Shown: positions 7,437 to 15,446 of the stretch, in pieces | How positions within the stretch are numbered: position 1 is the stretch's first letter | Layout: each line of letters starts with the position of its first letter | Assembly: GCA_025358205.1 (NCBI GenBank) | Contig: JANYKG010000093.1 | Location: forward strand, 1 to 34,055 | DNA length: 34,055 nucleotides | Reading direction: 5' to 3' | From: Armatimonadota bacterium | Lineage (GTDB): Bacteria > Armatimonadota > UBA5829 > DTJY01 | Notes under the pieces: generated by a model | The model's input: only the letters and a program-made list of their open reading frames with translations | What the model was told of the DNA's origin: nothing | The model's database searches: none | Made by a program: the position numbers and the translations under genes

Positions 7437-9485
7437 CTAGAACTGCCAGCCCAACTTGGCATACACACTGCGGGGGACGTCGTTGACGTTGTCGCCGCGG
7501 CTCGTAGTGAACTCCGTGTGCTGAGAATCGAGCAGATTCCGCACTCCGATACTCACATCTATGCCTGATGGCAGCCTCCGTCCCAGCCGCAAGTCCAGCC
7601 GCGTATAGCCCGGCACATCTCCGTCGCGAAGCTTGCCGACGCAGTAGAGCATTGTGTCGAACTCCCACCCTTTGCTCAGGTCCAGATAGGATCTGAGGTT
7701 GAACTGCCACCGAGGAGAGCCCCCTTCTGTACGGTCGAACGTTGCGGATGGCGGACCGTCCATGCTGATCCCAATCAGCGAACATGAACCGGACACCTTC
7801 CATCGGTTGGACGGCACAATGGTTGAAGTAACCTCTACGCCGTAGGTGGAGCCGTGCATGTCGCTTCGATACGTTATCGGTATCACGAGATGCGGCACTG
7901 GGTCTATTGTGAAGTATTCATCGTCGTGTTCGACGACCGCGAGATGATCATACACGTTGTAGAACGCGGCAACGTCGTGAGAGACCTTGGGACTTGGATT
8001 GAACCGGTATCCGAGTTCGTAAGCAAGCAGATCCTCAGCCACAACACCCGGATCGCCTCGCACTTCCACAATTCCGCCATTACCGCCGCCGATCGGGAAC
8101 GACGATTCGTTGAGCAAACCACCTCGTTCGAAGCGGGACGGTGTACGGACGGCGCGCGACACGGACGCCCACGCCATACGCTTCTCATCTAACGTCCACT
8201 GCGCGCGGGCATTGGGCTGAATCTGGAACCCCGTAAAGTTGGTGTGCTCGAACTTCGATCCCAGTGTCAGACTGAACTTGTCATCTTTGGAGCGCGACTC
8301 TTGCTGCACAAATGCGCTGTAGATGTGAGTGTTGATATTGGGCGGATCGAATGAAATCCTATACGTGTTGTCAATATTGCTATCCACCAGGCGACACCCA
8401 AAACCGTAGATGAGCGACCGGCGTGCGCTTGGCTCCAGGCTGTGCTGGAAGTCCAGATCCACAGTGCTCTCCATCTCGTGATATGATCCGTCCCTCCGCT
8501 CGGCCCTATCGTAATAGATCTGCAATCCGGTGTTTTCGGTTTCCCCGATTGTACGATTCCAATGCGCCAACAAGTGCTCGCCCTTTACCGGAGTTCGGCG
8601 CGTAACCTCTTCTCCGAATGGATCAACAAGGGATGGCTCCATGTAGGTTTCAGTGGACGTACCATTGTAAAGACCGCCTTGCACAGAGAAGTCGTTGCTC
8701 TCAGAGCCTTTCCAGTCCATGCGGAACCCGGCGCTGCTCTGATTCCATCCATCGGCGGCGGCGTCTCCATTCGGAAGAAGGAACTCGTCTCGATTCAGGT
8801 ACTTCCCATATATCCGGTAGTGGCCATCTTTCCCAAATCCGCCGCCGTACCGAAGGGTATCAATGGACTTGTCTTCGTCTCCCACCAGCGCGGTCGCTTG
8901 TACACCCTGGGTTAGTTCGGAGCCTTTGGTGATGATATTGATGAGGCCGTTTACAGCATTCGCCCCCCACATAGCCGCACCGGGACCACGGATGACCTCG
9001 ATCCTGTCAACGTCTTCGAGCAGGGTGTCTCTAACATCCCAGTACACCCCTGAGTTTAGCGGCGTGTACACCGTTCGTCCATCAATCAGGACAAGCAGGT
9101 GCCTCGCCCACCGGTCATTCAGACCACGGCTGTTGACAGCCCACTTGTTCGAGTCTATGCTGGCAACGTCCATACCCGGCACCAGCCGCAGCAGTTCCGG
9201 TATGCTCGTCAGGCCGGACCTTCGAATATCCTCCTGGGTTATCACGTAGACGGCTGACGCAGCGTCCCTTATGTTCTCCGGGCGGCGTGATACCGATGTC
9301 ACAGTGATGTTCATCAGGTCTTCGAGGCTCAACCCTGATAGATCACCGCCGGCTATCCCGGTCTGGGCGCCGTCGTCCGCTCCAACGGCAATTGTTGGGG
9401 CAAACAAAACCGCAGCAATTGCGATCAGGCATGGGAAAAGCAATCGGAGTAACGAGTATCTGGTGCTGGTTGCGTGAAATTTCAT
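7437..9485 (-). CDS. TonB-dependent outer-membrane receptor
   Basis: This is a 682-residue protein with a signal peptide (about residues 1-35, ending in AVGA). After a short linker (SLEDLMNITVTSVSRRPENI) comes a plug domain with the hallmarks AVYVITQEDIRRSG, LLRLVPGMDVA, VNSRGLN, LVLIDGRTVY, RIEVIRGPGA and MWGANAVNGLINIITK (about residues 55-190). The rest is a beta-barrel with repeated amphipathic strands, ending in a C-terminal aromatic residue (KLGWQF), as outer-membrane barrels do. The motif set is that of the iron/cobalamin/oligosaccharide receptor family. The substrate cannot be read from the sequence, and no ABC transporter or TonB gene is adjacent. AGGAG is 11 nt from the ATG. The gene is preceded by a structured leader (9517-9602) that may control it. 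Confidence 0.92.
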   Translation of the reverse strand: MKFHATSTRYSLLRLLFPCLIAIAAVLFAPTIAVGADDGAQTGIAGGDLSGLSLEDLMNITVTSVSRRPENIRDAASAVYVITQEDIRRSGLTSIPELLRLVPGMDVASIDSNKWAVNSRGLNDRWARHLLVLIDGRTVYTPLNSGVYWDVRDTLLEDVDRIEVIRGPGAAMWGANAVNGLINIITKGSELTQGVQATALVGDEDKSIDTLRYGGGFGKDGHYRIYGKYLNRDEFLLPNGDAAADGWNQSSAGFRMDWKGSESNDFSVQGGLYNGTSTETYMEPSLVDPFGEEVTRRTPVKGEHLLAHWNRTIGETENTGLQIYYDRAERRDGSYHEMESTVDLDFQHSLEPSARRSLIYGFGCRLVDSNIDNTYRISFDPPNINTHIYSAFVQQESRSKDDKFSLTLGSKFEHTNFTGFQIQPNARAQWTLDEKRMAWASVSRAVRTPSRFERGGLLNESSFPIGGGNGGIVEVRGDPGVVAEDLLAYELGYRFNPSPKVSHDVAAFYNVYDHLAVVEHDDEYFTIDPVPHLVIPITYRSDMHGSTYGVEVTSTIVPSNRWKVSGSCSLIGISMDGPPSATFDRTEGGSPRWQFNLRSYLDLSKGWEFDTMLYCVGKLRDGDVPGYTRLDLRLGRRLPSGIDVSIGVRNLLDSQHTEFTTSRGDNVNDVPRSVYAKLGWQF

Positions 9486-9516
9486 TAGCGTATGCGCTCC
9501 TCTTGTGCAATCAGAC

Positions 9517-9602
9517 GGTACGAATCAGGCATCTGGGTAGAGCAAACCGGGGAACTACCCTCGGAAGCTCTCCGGTGTACCTTTTGGGACCATTCCACTG
9601 GT
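9517..9602 (-). promoter_or_regulatory. Structured 5' leader of the TonB receptor gene (riboswitch-like, unidentified)
   Basis: On the minus strand four helices can form in order: ACCA/TGGT (9589-9602), a closing helix GGTACA/CGTACC (9576-9581 with 9517-9522, one wobble), a small CGGA/TCCG hairpin (9562-9574), and GGGTAG/CTACCC (9535-9540 with 9555-9560). The last two sit inside the closing helix, giving a three-way junction. The structure ends about 30 nt before the start codon. It does not match the cobalamin, TPP, FMN or c-di-GMP consensus sequences I know. The rest of the gene-free interval 9486-9812 shows nothing else I can name. Confidence 0.35.
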
Positions 9603-9812
9603 AAGAATACAGATAATCTTAAGTCTTATTGTCGGGTGGTCTAGGGGTTATCTATAGGGAGTATGATACCGCGCCCCGATGCACCAGAATCCATGCTTGC
9701 TCGCTCTTGAGAGGGTTTGCACAACCGCAAACTGGGTAAAAAAGACCACAAATACGCACTCCAGGTAACTACCACCGATGCGGCAAGTGACTGGACAAAA
9801 CAGGAGATAGAG

Positions 9813-10169
9813 ATGGCAAGCGCTGAACACAAGAATTTCAAATCACCGGACGACGTTCGGGCCTTCGAGAAAGGCAAGTTGGAGCTTTTGCAGATAGGCG
9901 GCGGGGTCGTGGGGAAACTCACTCTCCAGCCCGGTTGGCGGTGGTCGGAGCACGTCAAGCCGCTTGTAGGAACGGAGTGGTGCGAGGCTCCTCATTTTCA
10001 GTACCATGCCGCCGGACGCCTGCATATCGTGATGTCCGATGGCACTGAATTCGACGCTGAGCCTGGAATGGTAACAAAGCTGCCATCAGGGCACGATGCC
10101 TGGGTGCTGGGCGACGAAGATGTCGTACTCATAGACTTTGCTGGAGCAGGAAACTATGCGCAGGAGTAG
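9813..10169 (+). CDS. Small cupin-domain protein
   Basis: This is a 118-residue protein. The ATG at 9813 follows CAGGAG by about 7 nt; an in-frame TTG at 9717 has no ribosome site. The order of strands fits a single cupin barrel: GKLTLQPGWRWSEHVKP (motif 1, with one His), then FQYHAAGRLHIVMSDGTEF and a second half, EPGMVTKLPSGHDAWVLGDE, with a motif-2-like PxGHDAWVxG. Cupins of this size often act as metal-binding sensors or small dioxygenase-like proteins; the substrate is unknown. It converges with the nuclease gene, with 5 nt between the stop codons. Confidence 0.7.
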   Translation: MASAEHKNFKSPDDVRAFEKGKLELLQIGGGVVGKLTLQPGWRWSEHVKPLVGTEWCEAPHFQYHAAGRLHIVMSDGTEFDAEPGMVTKLPSGHDAWVLGDEDVVLIDFAGAGNYAQE

Positions 10170-10174
10170 CTTGG

Positions 10175-11350
10175 TTAGGGCTGCCCCAATGACGATTCTG
10201 CTCTCGCGCACTCAAGTACTTGTGCAAGTAAGCTATCCTGCACAAAGAGATTGATGCCTTGGCACATCGTTTCAAAAAGCCGTTCAAGCTGTTCTCTTTC
10301 TGTGTTTGCCCCTCGCAAGACTATCGCAAGGGGTTTCTGTAATACTAAAATTCGCCAACGACTTTTTGGAAGCTCTTGAGAGAAGTGGAATCCAGCACCA
10401 ACCGCAGTTGAGCGCAGACGAGTACACAACGCCTGGTAGCTAGGATGATGCAATAGCACTCGACGGTGCTCGCGTATGTTGCGTTCGTAGTCATTCTGCG
10501 GATTTGCATAGTAGTCGTATTCGAACATAAGTACAACGTCAGGACCAAGCTCCTTATGGGATGGTTTGAGCGAGAGTATTTGCTTATAATCTAACATCAC
10601 ACCGGCAAACAAGCCTGGAGACATTGAGTCAAACATTTCCACACCGACACGCCCCCAGCGGAACTTCTTGAAAGATGGAGAGTAATGCCCAGGGCTAAGT
10701 TCTTGCACACCGGGACACTTTTTCATCCAACCCATAGACTGCAGTTGCGACGACAAGGTTTCCAGCTTTGTCTGCAACTCCTGTCCAGGAAAGAAACCAA
10801 GGATATTCTCCATATCCAATGGCTCCATACGTCCCAGCCCTTGTTCTCGAAGATATCGGATCAGTTGATCTAGGAGAAATCCTTGCTCGTTCTCATATTG
10901 AGTTTGTGCTGCGATCAAGAAATCAGAAACATCCGCCCAAGTTAGACTGATATCCGCGTCCTGGGTATGCTGAAAGGTGTTTGCAGTCACTAGCACAGTG
11001 TAGAAATCGCCAGCATGTGAGGAAAAAGAAGCCGCATATTTGTTGATCTGTTGCTCTCCAAGGTTGCTATACACCTTATGTTCACATACAAATCCATGCT
11101 TCCCAACCCCAAGAAATAAGTCAATCCTTCCGTGTTCTACAACCACCTGCGTCTGTACACTGATCTCCTCTTCACCTTTGATGTCAAACGCTGGATTCAG
11201 AATTTCCGTAAGCAGAAATTGACAATACTTTGTGCTTAATTCCGGTATACTCACTAACAGCCAGGCAAATAGTTGGGTAAGATAATCCTCTTGCGGATCG
11301 CGAGTCGTTGATGGAACATATGATTTGATGAAAGAGAATAATGAATCCAT
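10175..11350 (-). CDS. PD-(D/E)XK nuclease family protein
   Basis: This is a 391-residue protein if the ATG at 11350 is used; an alternative ATG at 11410 adds 20 residues. Neither start has a strong ribosome site. Near residues 65-100 there is a clear nuclease core: GRIDLFLGVG, then VCEHKVYSNLGEQQINKY. This gives the metal-binding D, the E-x-K pair and the following Q-x-x-x-Y helix typical of the PD-(D/E)XK superfamily (PDDEXK_4-like). The rest is predicted alpha/beta without a known domain. Base composition is visibly more AT-rich than the flanking genes (one 60-nt line at 11281 is 40% GC), suggesting horizontal acquisition. It may be a stand-alone defence or DNA-processing nuclease; no partner gene is adjacent. 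Confidence 0.7.
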   Translation of the reverse strand: MDSLFSFIKSYVPSTTRDPQEDYLTQLFAWLLVSIPELSTKYCQFLLTEILNPAFDIKGEEEISVQTQVVVEHGRIDLFLGVGKHGFVCEHKVYSNLGEQQINKYAASFSSHAGDFYTVLVTANTFQHTQDADISLTWADVSDFLIAAQTQYENEQGFLLDQLIRYLREQGLGRMEPLDMENILGFFPGQELQTKLETLSSQLQSMGWMKKCPGVQELSPGHYSPSFKKFRWGRVGVEMFDSMSPGLFAGVMLDYKQILSLKPSHKELGPDVVLMFEYDYYANPQNDYERNIREHRRVLLHHPSYQALCTRLRSTAVGAGFHFSQELPKSRWRILVLQKPLAIVLRGANTEREQLERLFETMCQGINLFVQDSLLAQVLECARAESSLGQP

Positions 11351-11433
11351 GTGGTGTTTCTCGCTTTCATAATGGTAAAATCGCAACAGCTTCGCTGTAG
11401 TAATACTCATAGGCAGAGCAGGTGCTGAACTTA

Positions 11434-12597
11434 CTACCGCCAGGAGAGCACGCGGCAAACTTCTTCCGCAGTCACCAGGCCGTCCAGTACCGCTCGCTTG
11501 CCGTCCTCTATCATCGGCTTGAAGCCGTGCTGGACGGCGGTGTACAGCAGCACGTCTGAGCGAGTCTCTCCTCCGCAGATCATATCGCTCAGGTTCTTGT
11601 CTATCACCAGTATCTCGTGCAGTTGCTGGCGTCCCTTGTGGGCGGTTCCGCCGCATTGCTCGCAGCCCGCGCCGTGGTAGAACGGCACACTGCCGACCTT
11701 ATCTCTCAACCCCAGAATCTCAAGCGATTCCGCTGATGGTGTGTACTCTTCCCTGCAGTCCTGACAGACCTTCTTCACCAGCCGGCAAGCTACTACACCA
11801 GGCAGGTTTCGGCCCACTATCCACGGGTCTACTCCCAAATCCACCAGTTCCTGCGGGACGGATATAGCGTCTTCCACCAACATCTGGCTGAGGATGAGGT
11901 GTCCGGTCATGGCGGAGTGAGCGGAAAGCGCCGCCGTTTCCGTGTCTCTCATCTCGCCAACCAGAATCACGTCCGCGTCCTGCCGCATGTACCCACGCAG
12001 GGCAGTGCCGAACGTGAAGTCGGTCCACGGGCTGACCTGAGCTTGCTGCACGCCCGGAAGAGCCATCTCAATGGGGTCCTCTATCGTCACCAGGCTCTTT
12101 TCTGGGTCGGCGATCTCGGTTATCATAGAGTACAGCAGAGTGGTTTTGCCCGATCCGGCAGGGCCGGTGGAGATGATCATACCACTCGGCGTCTTTAGCA
12201 GCCGTTTGACGGTTTCCAGTTGCTCATCGGTAAATCCCGACTTGTCCAGACCGAGCAGCACACCGGCCTGGTCGAATATCCTCATCGCCACCTTTTCGCC
12301 GAAGAGCATAGGCATGATGGAGACTCTCAGGTCGTATTCCTTGCCATCCGCACTGATGGACAGCCGTCCATCCTGCAGAGAACGTGGTTCGGTGGGCGGA
12401 AGATCGGCCATTTGCCGGAGTTGGGTGATAACCGCGTTTTGCTCCGCTGATGAGAGATGCTGCACAGCATGGAGCGCACCGTCTATCCTGTATCGGATGT
12501 CCAGCCCCTCGCGCGCCGGATCAAGGTGGATGTCAGTCGCCTTCGCCGTGATGGCGCTCTCGATAATATCATTGACCAATCGTCCGCTCTGTTCCAT
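11434..12597 (-). CDS. Diverged GspE/PilB-type secretion ATPase paralogue
   Basis: This is a 387-residue protein with GGAGG about 10 nt before the ATG at 12597. It lacks the usual N1 domain and begins directly in the N2-like domain (TDIHLDP, YRIDGAL). Walker A is GPAGSGKTT (about 145-153; the family norm is GPTGSGKTT). Asp-box material (TIEDPIE) and Walker B (VILVGEMRD) are present, and so is the four-Cys zinc site (CQDC, CEQC). The His box, LHT-(N/D)-D in the family and LHTDD in the neighbouring paralogue, is replaced by MLVED. It aligns without gaps to residues 64 onward of the upstream paralogue, so the two arose by duplication. It may be a regulatory or weakly active subunit of a type II secretion or type IV pilus motor. 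A terminator-like hairpin separates it from the upstream gene. Confidence 0.85.
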   Translation of the reverse strand: MEQSGRLVNDIIESAITAKATDIHLDPAREGLDIRYRIDGALHAVQHLSSAEQNAVITQLRQMADLPPTEPRSLQDGRLSISADGKEYDLRVSIMPMLFGEKVAMRIFDQAGVLLGLDKSGFTDEQLETVKRLLKTPSGMIISTGPAGSGKTTLLYSMITEIADPEKSLVTIEDPIEMALPGVQQAQVSPWTDFTFGTALRGYMRQDADVILVGEMRDTETAALSAHSAMTGHLILSQMLVEDAISVPQELVDLGVDPWIVGRNLPGVVACRLVKKVCQDCREEYTPSAESLEILGLRDKVGSVPFYHGAGCEQCGGTAHKGRQQLHEILVIDKNLSDMICGGETRSDVLLYTAVQHGFKPMIEDGKRAVLDGLVTAEEVCRVLSWR

Positions 12598-12782
12598 CTG
12601 TGTTCATCCTCCGTGAAGACTGATGTCCGCTCTTGCGTTCAGCATGCCCAGTTTCGGCTAAGGCAAGTATACGCAGTCGCCCGCAGTAAGTTTACACATT
12701 ATGGTGCCAAATCCTGCAAGAATGGCATGAGCCTCGGGGAACGGCCCATCGGCGTCCCCGGTGGTGCGGACCAGATGACAAA

Positions 12783-12810
12783 GACCGCAGCCCGGTTTCG
12801 GACTGCGGTC
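12783..12810 (-). terminator. Terminator-like hairpin between the two ATPase genes
   Basis: GACCGCAG/CTGCGGTC (12783-12790 with 12803-12810) is followed on the minus strand by TTTGT. It lies 27 nt behind the stop codon of the upstream ATPase gene and would reduce transcription of the second copy. Confidence 0.55.
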
Positions 12811-12836
12811 TCCCGCGTCGAGTCTATTATCGTGTC

Positions 12837-14159
12837 CTATCGCCAGAGAACCCGATACACTTCTTCCGGCGTGGTAACGCCCTCCAGTATCGCGCGCCTG
12901 CCGTCATGTATCATCGGTTCGAAGCCGCTCTTGACCGCCTCAGCCAGCAGGACATCGGGATCCTTCTCGCCGCGACAGACCAATTTGCCGAGATCCTTGT
13001 TGATGACCAATACCTCGTGAAGCTGGCGTCGTCCACGATAGCCGGTGCCTTGGCATTTCTGGCACCCTTTGCCGTGGAAGAACTTCATGTCCGCGGCTTT
13101 GTTCTGCCATCCCATGAACTCAAGCGCTTCGGCAGACGGCTGATACTCGGACTTACAGTCCGCGCAGATTTTCCGCGCCAGTCTGCATGCGATAACGCCC
13201 AGGATGGTCCGCCCGACCAGATACGGCTCCACACCCATATCCAAGAGCCGTGCGAGAGCGCCCGGAGCGTCATCCGTGTGCAGGGGAGCGAACACCAAGT
13301 GCCCGGTGACTGCCGCCGCGACTGCGACCTCCGCCGTCTCCAGGTCCCTTATCTCTCCGACCATCAGCACATCGGGGTCCTGCCGCAGGTACCCGCGCAA
13401 CGCCGTCGCGAAGGTGAATCCCGACTTGACGTTCACCTGTGACTGCTGCACGCCTCGAAGCCGGTACTCGATCGGGTCTTCGATCGTGACTATGCTGATG
13501 TCCGGCTTGTTGATCTCCATGACCATGGAATAGAGCAGAGTTGTCTTCCCCGATCCGGTGGGACCGGTCGGCAAGATCAGTCCGTTTGGCTGGTGTACGA
13601 GGTGCTTGACCACGGCCATCTGCTCGTCGCTGAATCCCATCTTGTCCAGGCCCAGTGTCGGCGTAGATCGGTCCAATATCCTCATCACGATCTTCTCGCC
13701 GTACAAAACGGGCATGATCGCGATCCTCACATCAAAAGTATTGTCGTCCAGAACGGTCTCCAGCCGGGCGTCCTGCAGCATGTGCGTCTCCATCTGCGGA
13801 AGGCTTGCCATCTGCCTCAGCCTCGCGACCACGGCATCGCGTTCGGGGATGGACAGACTCCGCATCAGACGCAGTACACCGTCTATCCTGTACAGGATGT
13901 CCGCGCCCTCAGCGGTCGGATCAAGGTGGATGTCGCTGGCGCCATCGGTTATCGCCTTCTCGATGATATCCTGGGTCATGCTAATCACGCCCGCTTCGTT
14001 TGCCGACTGGGTCTGATGGAGCACCTTCTGCGAGGTCTCCAGTTCACGTCGGCAGCCCTGGCACCTGGCCAGATGCTCGTCTACCTCGTTCTTGCGAGTT
14101 TCATCCAGCTCGCCTTTCAGGTATGCAATCATCTCATCGCGTACTTCTTCGCATTTCAT
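12837..14159 (-). CDS. zf-HC2 zinc finger fused to GspE/PilB-type ATPase
   Basis: This is a 440-residue protein with GGAGGATACC before the ATG at 14159. Residues 1-40 form an anti-sigma-type zf-HC2 domain with C3, H29-x3-C33-x2-C36. After a 20-residue linker comes a secretion ATPase without an N1 domain: SDIHLDP (75-81), YRIDGVL, Walker A GPTGSGKTT (199-207), TIEDPIEYRL, Walker B VLMVGEIRDLE, the His box PLHTDD and a four-Cys zinc site (CADC, CQKC). All catalytic elements are present. ATPases of this family drive type II secretion or type IV pilus assembly at the inner membrane. The gene lies directly behind an ECF sigma gene, where an anti-sigma factor is normally encoded. The fusion suggests that sigma control and the secretion motor are coupled; that is an inference. 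Confidence 0.88.
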   Translation of the reverse strand: MKCEEVRDEMIAYLKGELDETRKNEVDEHLARCQGCRRELETSQKVLHQTQSANEAGVISMTQDIIEKAITDGASDIHLDPTAEGADILYRIDGVLRLMRSLSIPERDAVVARLRQMASLPQMETHMLQDARLETVLDDNTFDVRIAIMPVLYGEKIVMRILDRSTPTLGLDKMGFSDEQMAVVKHLVHQPNGLILPTGPTGSGKTTLLYSMVMEINKPDISIVTIEDPIEYRLRGVQQSQVNVKSGFTFATALRGYLRQDPDVLMVGEIRDLETAEVAVAAAVTGHLVFAPLHTDDAPGALARLLDMGVEPYLVGRTILGVIACRLARKICADCKSEYQPSAEALEFMGWQNKAADMKFFHGKGCQKCQGTGYRGRRQLHEVLVINKDLGKLVCRGEKDPDVLLAEAVKSGFEPMIHDGRRAILEGVTTPEEVYRVLWR

Positions 14160-14174
14160 GGTATCCTCCGTTCC

Positions 14175-14256
14175 GGGGGAGACTTATGAGTGATTAGTGA
14201 TGAGTGAGCTTGTTCGGTAGCATATCACTCATCACTCGTCACTTATCATGTCCCCC
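14175..14256. repeat. Word-repeat island with inverted arms between sigma and ATPase genes
   Basis: The arms at 14175-14207 and 14225-14256 are built of repeated TGAGTGA/AGTGATGAGTGA words on one side and their complement on the other. They are capped by GGGGGA and TCCCCC and can pair over about 25 of 32 positions around a 17-nt loop. The right arm encodes the last codons and stop of the ECF sigma gene. Confidence 0.6.
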
Positions 14257-14817
14257 AGCCATCTCTTCCCTAAGTTCTTCTCTCAGCATTCTTACTGCGG
14301 TTGACATCCGGGACTTCACAGTCCCGACCGGTATCTCCAGAACCTCCGCGATTTCCGCGTATTTCATGTCCTGGAAATGGCTCAGCACGAAGACCAGTCG
14401 ATAGCGATCAGGCAGCTCGGAAACCGCCTGCCTGATCCTGCGGTCCACGTATCTGCTGATTAGCAGACGTCCCAAGTCGTCCTCAGACGCCTCGGCTTGC
14501 CACGTCTCCTCCAGATACAGCGGTTCGGGCCTGCACTTCCGCGTTCGCAGGGTGGCAAACCAATGGTTTCTGGCAATGCGAAACAAGTATGTCGAAAACT
14601 TGGCTGCAGCCTCATACCTGTCTCTCGCCAGCCACACCTTCAGCAGCACCTCCTGCGCGCAGTCCTCCGAGGCGTGATAGTTCCAGCAGAGTGAGTAGAA
14701 GAAGCCCGTGAGTTGCCGGCGAAACTGCTCGCACAACAGCTCGAATGCTTCTTCATCCCCTCGCTTCACCCGAAGCATCAACTCGATGTTCGGATCGTCT
14801 GGAACCTGCATGCACAT
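14239..14817 (-). CDS. ECF-type RNA polymerase sigma factor
   Basis: This is a 192-residue protein from the ATG at 14817, chosen because GAGGTG lies about 8 nt upstream; ATGs at 14832 and 14811 are alternatives. Region 2 is present (AFELLCEQFRRQL, then ASEDCAQEVLLKVW for core and -10 recognition), and so is region 4 with the helix-turn-helix AEIAEVLEIPVGTVKSRM. Only sigma regions 2 and 4 are present, as in ECF (group 4) factors. No separate anti-sigma gene follows. The next gene carries a zf-HC2 domain at its N-terminus and is the likely regulator. The target regulon probably includes the adjacent ATPase genes (inference). Confidence 0.9.
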   Translation of the reverse strand: MCMQVPDDPNIELMLRVKRGDEEAFELLCEQFRRQLTGFFYSLCWNYHASEDCAQEVLLKVWLARDRYEAAAKFSTYLFRIARNHWFATLRTRKCRPEPLYLEETWQAEASEDDLGRLLISRYVDRRIRQAVSELPDRYRLVFVLSHFQDMKYAEIAEVLEIPVGTVKSRMSTAVRMLREELREEMAGGHDK

Positions 14818-14934
14818 TACATCGCACCTCATGTATATGAATGCATTTCACACAAAAAGGTTCACTCTACCTTCATGGCGATATGCAACAAAGCGATGAA
14901 GACACAATTTGACAAGCAAAAGATTGCGGTTTCC

Positions 14935-14963
14935 TTGACAACAGTTTGCCCTTGCATTAGAAT
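14935..14963 (+). promoter_or_regulatory. Sigma-70 promoter of trxA
   Basis: TTGACA (14935-14940) and TAGAAT (14958-14963) lie exactly 17 nt apart, about 105 nt upstream of the thioredoxin start. A second TTGACA at 14909 has no matching -10. Confidence 0.7.
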
Positions 14964-15019
14964 ATGTTTTGTGCGTTGAGTGCGTGTGGGCCTATGGTGG
15001 GTAATAAAGCTCAAAAGGC

Positions 15020-15050
15020 CCGGCATTGTACCCTTCGAACACAATGCCGG
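15020..15050 (+). promoter_or_regulatory. Leader hairpin in front of the trxA ribosome site
   Basis: A perfect 10-bp stem, CCGGCATTGT (15020-15029) with ACAATGCCGG (15041-15050), closes an 11-nt loop and ends 3 nt before AGGAGGA. There is no T-run, so it is not a terminator; it may stabilise the mRNA or tune translation. Confidence 0.5.
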
Positions 15051-15068
15051 CTGAGGAGGAACCAACGA

Positions 15069-15395
15069 ATGAGCAATGCAGCAAATGTAACCGCACAAGA
15101 TTTCGACAAGGAAGTTCTTCAGTCGGACATCCCGGTATTGGTGGATTTCTGGGCTGAGTGGTGTGGCCCGTGCCGCATGATCGCACCCGCTGTGGACGCA
15201 ATCGCCGGAGAGTATGCCGGCAAGCTGAAGGTTCTCAAGCTCAACATAGACAAGGAAGCCTCGGTAGCAGGCAAGTATGGCGTCATGAGCATCCCGACCC
15301 TCATTGTTTTCAAGAAGGGTCAGGTTGCCGAGCAGATTGTGGGCGCGCTGCCCAAGCAGAAGATCGAGGAGAAGATCGCTCCTCATCTGGGTTAG
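15069..15395 (+). CDS. trxA: Thioredoxin
   Basis: This is a 108-residue protein of normal thioredoxin length. AGGAGGA lies 8 nt before the ATG at 15069. The redox centre WCGPC (C32, C35) sits in the usual [10 protein letters not shown] context. The buried Asp is present (VLVDFWA), as is the cis-Pro loop ([12 protein letters not shown]), and the C-terminal helix ends in [11 protein letters not shown]. It reduces protein disulfides in the cytoplasm with electrons from thioredoxin reductase, which is not encoded here. It has its own strong promoter. The MalK-type ATPase gene follows after about 50 nt in the same direction, but functional linkage is not evident. Confidence 0.96.
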   Translation: MSNAANVTAQDFDKEVLQSDIPVLVDFWAEWCGPCRMIAPAVDAIAGEYAGKLKVLKLNIDKEASVAGKYGVMSIPTLIVFKKGQVAEQIVGALPKQKIEEKIAPHLG

Positions 15396-15446
15396 TCATA
15401 AGTAAGTTATTCAGTCGCTTTGCACACACTAGGAGGTAGAGCAACC

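Noticed and set aside
9486-9812. Cobalamin riboswitch upstream of the TonB receptor
   Set aside because: The conserved B12-box sequence (GCCACTG-type) and its surroundings are absent, although the region is structured.
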